NCBI GenBank assembly: GCA_003223975.1
Contig: QHXS01000078.1
Span: forward strand, 1-40,508
Source of the DNA: Acidobacteriota bacterium
GTDB lineage: Bacteria > Acidobacteriota > Blastocatellia > Pyrinomonadales > Pyrinomonadaceae
Direction of reading: 5' to 3'
DNA length: 40,508 nucleotides
The stretch's first letter is position 1. Each line of letters starts with the position of its first letter. A program made the position numbers and the translations under genes. Positions 36,853 to 40,508 of the stretch are shown in pieces. The notes beneath the pieces were generated by a model that saw only the letters and a list, made by a program, of their open reading frames with translations, was not told where the DNA came from and ran no database searches.

Positions 36853-37859
36853 ACGACATTGGATCGCTTTTTGAACCGATCAAGCGCCTGCACGTGCAGG
36901 TCCGCGACTCGGTAGTTGCGGCTTGCGAGAATGCCTCGGTCGATCAGTTGTCTGAAATCGTCGCGGATGGGGATGGCGACACGATCTTCGCCATCGATCG
37001 CATAAGCGAAGAGATGATCGTCGAGTTTTTTGAAACCGAGATCGCTTCGCAGGTTCCGATCGCTCTCATCGCCGAGGGCATTGATGAAGGCAAAGTAGTT
37101 CTTCCCCGCGGCGCGGATGAATCGGATGCATTATGGCGAATCATCATCGATCCGATAGATGGAACCCGCGGCCTGATGTATCAAAAACGCAGCGCGTGGG
37201 TTTTGACCGGCGTCGCTGCGAATCGCGGACCCGAAACAAGTCTCCGAGATATCGAATTCGCGATCCAAACGGAGATTCCACTGGTCAAGCAGCACTTATC
37301 CGACACGCTTTGGGCGTATCGGGGTGAAGGCGCGCAAGCTGAACGTTTTAATAAGCTTACGGGCGAATCGAAACCGATCCATTTCAAGCCTTCGGCGGCT
37401 AATTCAATTGAGCAAGGCTTCGCGATGATCGCACGATTCTTTCCCGGTGTGAGAGACGTTTTAGCCGAGATCGACGAAGAGATCGTGCGCGAAGTCCTCG
37501 GAAAACCTCGTGAGGGAAAGGCTCAGTGTTTCGAAGATCAGTACATTTCGACCGGCGGTCAACTCTATGAGCTGATGGCTGGCCATGATCGGTTTGTCGC
37601 GGACATTCGCCCACTGATGCGAAACATCATGGCGGACCGCGGCCTGGAGTTAAGCATCTGCTGTCATCCATACGATCTTTGTACCGAACTGATCGCGCGG
37701 GAGATGGGCATTGAGATCACCGGCGCCGATGGCGAGTTACTCGGTGCTCCTCTGAACGTCAATCCAGATGTCGCTTGGATCGGCTATGCGAACAGCCTCA
37801 TCCGGCAGCAGATCGAACTCGCGCTTCGAACCGCGCTCGACTCACGCGGACTGAAATAA
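36849..37859 (+). CDS. Inositol-monophosphatase-like phosphatase
   Basis: Protein of 336 residues in the IMPase/FBPase/BPNase superfamily. It begins with TTG at 36849, overlapping the preceding stop (TTGA) with a perfect GGAGG 6-7 bp upstream. The metal-binding core is visible: IAEG (Glu of motif 1) and [16 protein letters not shown] (Asp-Pro-Ile-Asp-Gly-Thr, motif 2). The canonical C-terminal WDxAAG motif is replaced by [14 protein letters not shown], keeping the Asp but not the Trp or the glycine. IMPases hydrolyse phosphomonoesters of inositol or sugars with Mg2+; here a sugar phosphate made by the adjacent kinase is a natural candidate. The length exceeds the usual 260-280 residues. Its place between a transferase and a kinase of the same sugar family is unusual. 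Confidence 0.82.
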   Translation: MNDIGSLFEPIKRLHVQVRDSVVAACENASVDQLSEIVADGDGDTIFAIDRISEEMIVEFFETEIASQVPIALIAEGIDEGKVVLPRGADESDALWRIIIDPIDGTRGLMYQKRSAWVLTGVAANRGPETSLRDIEFAIQTEIPLVKQHLSDTLWAYRGEGAQAERFNKLTGESKPIHFKPSAANSIEQGFAMIARFFPGVRDVLAEIDEEIVREVLGKPREGKAQCFEDQYISTGGQLYELMAGHDRFVADIRPLMRNIMADRGLELSICCHPYDLCTELIAREMGIEITGADGELLGAPLNVNPDVAWIGYANSLIRQQIELALRTALDSRGLK

Positions 37860-37862
37860 ATT

Positions 37863-39281
37863 GTGTTCACCATCGTCGAAGACAATTCATTTAAGCTGAA
37901 CGACGTTGACTGGTTCGTGGAGACGCTAAACGCGCACTCGTCGTTCGATCGCGGCCGAGATGTTAGCGTCACGCGTGCGCCGGGTCGGCTCGATGTGATG
38001 GGCGGTATCGCGGACTACTCGGGCTCGCTCGTACTAGAAATGCCGATCGCCGAAGCGACGTTCGCAGCTATCCAAAAGAATTCTGGCGATAAGATCGAGA
38101 TCGCAACCATCGACGAACACACCTCTACGTTTGCAATGCCGCTCGCCGACCTGGTGCGGGACGATCAACCACTCGATCTCGCGTCGGCTAAAGACTATTT
38201 TGCCAAACGAAATGAAGGCGACTGGGTCCGTTACGCCGCGGGTGTTTTTTTTGTTCTCGGTAAAGAGCTCGGAGTTCGATTTCATGAAGGTGCAAAGATC
38301 CTGATCGCGTCGCGCGTGCCGATCGGTAAGGGCGTAAGTTCATCTGCGGCGCTCGAGGTTTCTGTGATGCAGGCTGTTTGCTACGCGTACGATGTCAACA
38401 TCGAACCACGTGATCTCGCGCTTCTCTGCCAAAAGGTCGAGAACCGCATCGTCGGTGCAGCGTGCGGCGTGATGGACCAGATTACCTCGCACTGCGGCGA
38501 AGCGGGAAAGCTCACAGCTCTTGTATGCCAGCCGGCGGAGATCCGCGGCTGGATCGAGATTCCCAACGATGTCGAATTCTGGGGAATCGACTCCGGGGTC
38601 CGGCACGGGGTGTCCGGTTCTGATTATTCCTCGGTTCGCATCGGCGCATTCATGGGCTATCGAATAATTGCCGAGGTCGAAGGACTCGACATTCGCGAAG
38701 TCGGTGATGGGTTAGTCGATATAGACGACGCACGCTGGCAGGGCTATCTCGCAAATGTGACTCCAAACGACTATGAAAAGGAATTTCGAAACAAGCTCCC
38801 TGGCGCGATGAACGGTCAGGAATTTCTTTCCAGGTATCGCGGCACGACCGACCCGGTAACATCCGTTGACCCAAAGAAAACCTACGCGATAAAAGCACCC
38901 ACCGAACACGCGATCTATGAGAACTCGCGCGTGCATCGATTCGCCGAATTAATGACCACTGATCGACTGGATGACGCAGGCGAACTCATGTTCACGTCGC
39001 ACGAGAGTTATAAAGCATGCGGACTCACCGAACCGCGAACCGATCGCATCATTGAGCTTGTAAGAGCAAGCCGTAATGAAGGGCTCTTCGGGGCCCGGAT
39101 CACAGGCGGAGGAAGCGGCGGCGCGGTCGCGGTCCTCGCTCGCCGCGGAAGTCGGAGCGGGATCGACCAACTTGCAGCACAATATGAAAAAGAAACTGCT
39201 GAGAAACCGTACATTTTTTACGGTTCGTCGCCCGGCTGCAGGCTGTTTGGACGTGTGCGTCTACAAAGCGTTGAAGCGTGA
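37863..39281 (+). CDS. GHMP-family sugar kinase resembling plant L-arabinokinase
   Basis: Kinase of 472 residues, 90 longer than the galactokinase in this window. The sugar-binding segment is TRAPGRLDVMGGIADYSGS, where galactokinases have GRVNLIGEHTDY; the Gly-Gly-Ile-Ala-Asp-Tyr-Ser form is that of the kinase domain of Arabidopsis ARA1. Other stretches also match that protein as I recall it: GKGVSSSAALEVSVM (phosphate loop), LALLCQKVENRIVGAACGVM, EFWGIDSGVRHGVSG, YENSRVHRF, GARITGGGSGGAVAVL and FYGSSPGCRLFG at the end. It starts with GTG at 37863, 3 bp after the phosphatase stop. Product would be a sugar-1-phosphate, with L-arabinose the leading candidate; galacturonate or galactose cannot be excluded. 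No signal peptide. Confidence 0.82.
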   Translation: MFTIVEDNSFKLNDVDWFVETLNAHSSFDRGRDVSVTRAPGRLDVMGGIADYSGSLVLEMPIAEATFAAIQKNSGDKIEIATIDEHTSTFAMPLADLVRDDQPLDLASAKDYFAKRNEGDWVRYAAGVFFVLGKELGVRFHEGAKILIASRVPIGKGVSSSAALEVSVMQAVCYAYDVNIEPRDLALLCQKVENRIVGAACGVMDQITSHCGEAGKLTALVCQPAEIRGWIEIPNDVEFWGIDSGVRHGVSGSDYSSVRIGAFMGYRIIAEVEGLDIREVGDGLVDIDDARWQGYLANVTPNDYEKEFRNKLPGAMNGQEFLSRYRGTTDPVTSVDPKKTYAIKAPTEHAIYENSRVHRFAELMTTDRLDDAGELMFTSHESYKACGLTEPRTDRIIELVRASRNEGLFGARITGGGSGGAVAVLARRGSRSGIDQLAAQYEKETAEKPYIFYGSSPGCRLFGRVRLQSVEA

Positions 39282-39390
39282 TGTTGGTTTGCGAAAGTTG
39301 CCGAATGGCATGCATAGGGAGTATATTCACCGTACCCCCGGAACGGCCGTTTTTTTGTATTTTGGTTTTCGGAGAATGCATTCACGGAAA

Positions 39391-39405
39391 AGCGGTTAAC
39401 CGGTG
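39391..39405. promoter_or_regulatory. Candidate LacI-type operator before the binding-protein gene
   Basis: AGCGGTTAACCGGTG contains CGGTTAACCGGT, the exact reverse complement of the 12-mer at 8191-8202. It lies 28-42 bp before the ATG of the sugar-binding lipoprotein. The 151-bp spacer 39282-39432 also has a GC-rich stretch followed by a run of seven T (39338-39356) after the kinase stop, a weak possible terminator whose stem is only about three base pairs. Confidence 0.6.
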
Positions 39406-39432
39406 GATTCGCAGGCTGGTCATGCGAGGATT

Positions 39433-40440
39433 ATGATCAAAACAACTTTTTATTCTTTACTATCGATCTTTCTTGTCTGTCTCTTTGTTTCGTGCGGCGC
39501 TCCGGGCAATCAAAACGTCTCGAACGCCTCCGCGAACGGCAATGCTTCTTCAACAGGCAAGAGTTTTAAGCTCGCTTTCGTCACAAATAACGCCTCGGAC
39601 TATTGGACGATCGCTCGCAAGGGTGTCGAAAAGGCTGACGCCGAACTTAATGAAGTTACGGTCGAATTCAAAATGCCCGGCAGCGGGGCGGCCGACGAGC
39701 AGAAGCGGATCGTCGATGACTTGGTCTCCGTTGGAGTGAACGGCATCGCGATCAGCCCCGTTGATCCGGACAACCAGACGCAGTGGATAAACGATACGGC
39801 GAAAAAAGCGCTCGTCATCACGCAGGATTCCGATGCCCCGAGCAGCGATCGCGCGCTCTATATCGGAACCGACAATGTCGCCGCCGGACGCCAGGCGGGC
39901 GAGCTCGTCAAAGAAGCTTTGCCGAACGGCGGAAAGATCATGGTCTTCGTCGGGAAAAGCGATGCTCGCAATGCGGCTGAACGTTATCAGGGACTCAAAG
40001 AAGCTCTAAACGGCTCCAGCGTCGAGATCATCGACATCCGCACTGACGACACCGACCGTGCCCGCGCAAAAACTAACTCCGCTGACACGCTTGTTAAATA
40101 TCCGGAGATCGCGGCGATGGTAGGACTCTGGAGCTACAACGGACCTGCGATCCTGAATGCAGTGAAAGATGCGAACAAGGTCGGACAGGTGAAGATCATT
40201 TGTTTTGACGAGGAAGACGAGACGCTCGCCGGTGTGAAAGACGGCGCGATCTTTGCGACTGTGGTGCAGCAGCCTTTCGAGTTTGGTTATCAGTCGGTAA
40301 AGCTGATGGCCAAAATCCTGGGCGGAGACAAGTCAGCGATACCGGCGAACAAGCAGATCAACGTTCCGACGCTTGTTATCAAGAAAGATTCGGTCGAGGA
40401 ATTTCAAAAGAAAATAAGTCAACTGCGAGGCAGAGGCTAA
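39433..40440 (+). CDS. Sugar ABC transporter substrate-binding lipoprotein (RbsB-like)
   Basis: Periplasmic binding protein of 335 residues from the ATG at 39433 (GAGG just upstream); an earlier in-frame GTG at 39403 lies within the operator and is less likely. Residues 1-15 are a hydrophobic signal ending at FVSC, a fair lipobox, so it is probably membrane-anchored. An Asn/Ser/Ala-rich linker precedes the two-lobed type 1 binding fold: KLAFVTNNASDYWTIARKGVEKA, VNGIAISPVDPDNQTQW, IGTDNVAAGRQAGELV, VFVGKSDARNAAERYQGL and ICFDEEDETLAGVKDGAIFATVVQQPFEFGYQSVKLM. It is a separate protein, unlike the fused binding domain of the rhamnose transporter. A ligand such as arabinose or galactose is suggested only by the adjacent kinase cassette. 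Confidence 0.9.
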   Translation: MIKTTFYSLLSIFLVCLFVSCGAPGNQNVSNASANGNASSTGKSFKLAFVTNNASDYWTIARKGVEKADAELNEVTVEFKMPGSGAADEQKRIVDDLVSVGVNGIAISPVDPDNQTQWINDTAKKALVITQDSDAPSSDRALYIGTDNVAAGRQAGELVKEALPNGGKIMVFVGKSDARNAAERYQGLKEALNGSSVEIIDIRTDDTDRARAKTNSADTLVKYPEIAAMVGLWSYNGPAILNAVKDANKVGQVKIICFDEEDETLAGVKDGAIFATVVQQPFEFGYQSVKLMAKILGGDKSAIPANKQINVPTLVIKKDSVEEFQKKISQLRGRG

Positions 40441-40470
40441 GAGACATAAGGTCAGGTCTCACGTTCAAAT

Positions 40471-40508
40471 ATGCGGAAAGAACTCGGAACATTCGTGCTC
40501 CTGATTTT
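40471..40508 (+). CDS. Start of a probable sugar ABC transporter permease (cut by window end)
   Basis: An ATG at 40471, 30 bp after the binding-protein stop, opens a frame MRKELGTFVLLI that runs off the window. The short basic start followed by hydrophobic residues is typical of RbsC/XylH-type permeases, and this gene order (binding protein, permease) is common. Only 12 codons are visible, so this is a positional guess. Confidence 0.4.
   Translation, partial: MRKELGTFVLLI

Noticed and set aside
39338..39356. GC-rich stretch with T run after the kinase gene as an intrinsic terminator
   Set aside because: Only about three base pairs of stem can form before the T run; not strong enough to annotate separately.
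40441..40460. Inverted repeat GAGAC...GTCTC after the binding-protein gene
   Set aside because: Five-bp stem with a 10-base loop and no T run; too weak for a terminator or a named regulatory element.

Overview
The window reads as a plant-cell-wall (rhamnogalacturonan I / pectin) utilisation region of a Gram-negative, moderately GC-rich bacterium. Gene style (ATGA-coupled genes, Cys-type sulfatase next to GH115/GH2/GH28 genes, Pseudomonas/Rhizobium-type rhamnose pathway, no SusC/SusD pair) suggests Acidobacteriota, perhaps Blastocatellia. That assignment is inference; no rRNA, tRNA, CRISPR array or transposase gene was seen.

Layout. (1) 1-6687, plus strand: a tightly coupled secreted set, namely a GH115 alpha-glucuronidase cut by the window edge, a CE12-type rhamnogalacturonan acetylesterase, a large GH2 enzyme and an SGNH esterase. 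(2) 6694-8160, minus strand: an iduronate-2-sulfatase-like sulfatase, divergent from an aldo/keto reductase (8281-9252). (3) 9249-23827, minus strand: an apparent 14.5 kb rhamnose operon in the order rhaD-type aldolase/dehydrogenase, rhaI, rhaB, lutA, lutB, lutC, ABC ATPase, permease, permease fused to a substrate-binding domain, LacI regulator, GH105. (4) 24043-35687, minus strand: an eight-gene operon with two GH28 enzymes, a Gfo/Idh/MocA oxidoreductase, a GH2 beta-galactosidase, a PL22-like protein, a sialate-O-acetylesterase-like protein, galT and galK. (5) 35800-39281, plus strand: a three-gene cassette of a second GalT-like protein, an inositol-monophosphatase-like protein and a GHMP kinase resembling plant L-arabinokinase. 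(6) 39433 to the end: a lipoprotein sugar-binding protein and the first codons of what is probably its permease.

How it works together (inference from families). Secreted esterases, GH28, GH2, GH115 and GH105 enzymes deacetylate and cut RG-I and its galactan, arabinan or arabinogalactan side chains. Rhamnose enters through the ABC system, is isomerised (RhaI), phosphorylated (RhaB) and cleaved; the fused dehydrogenase turns L-lactaldehyde into L-lactate and LutABC turns that into pyruvate. Galactose goes through GalK/GalT; the second kinase/transferase cassette may treat L-arabinose or another pectin sugar. A shared inverted-repeat motif (core ACCGGTTAACCG) lies at or near the starts of four or five transcription units and is a good candidate operator for the LacI protein encoded here.

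Most notable: a permease fused to its own binding protein; the galT / IMPase / arabinokinase-like cassette; a 4-bp tandem duplication that breaks lutB; the shared operator; and a hairpin-rich in-frame insertion in one GH28 gene.
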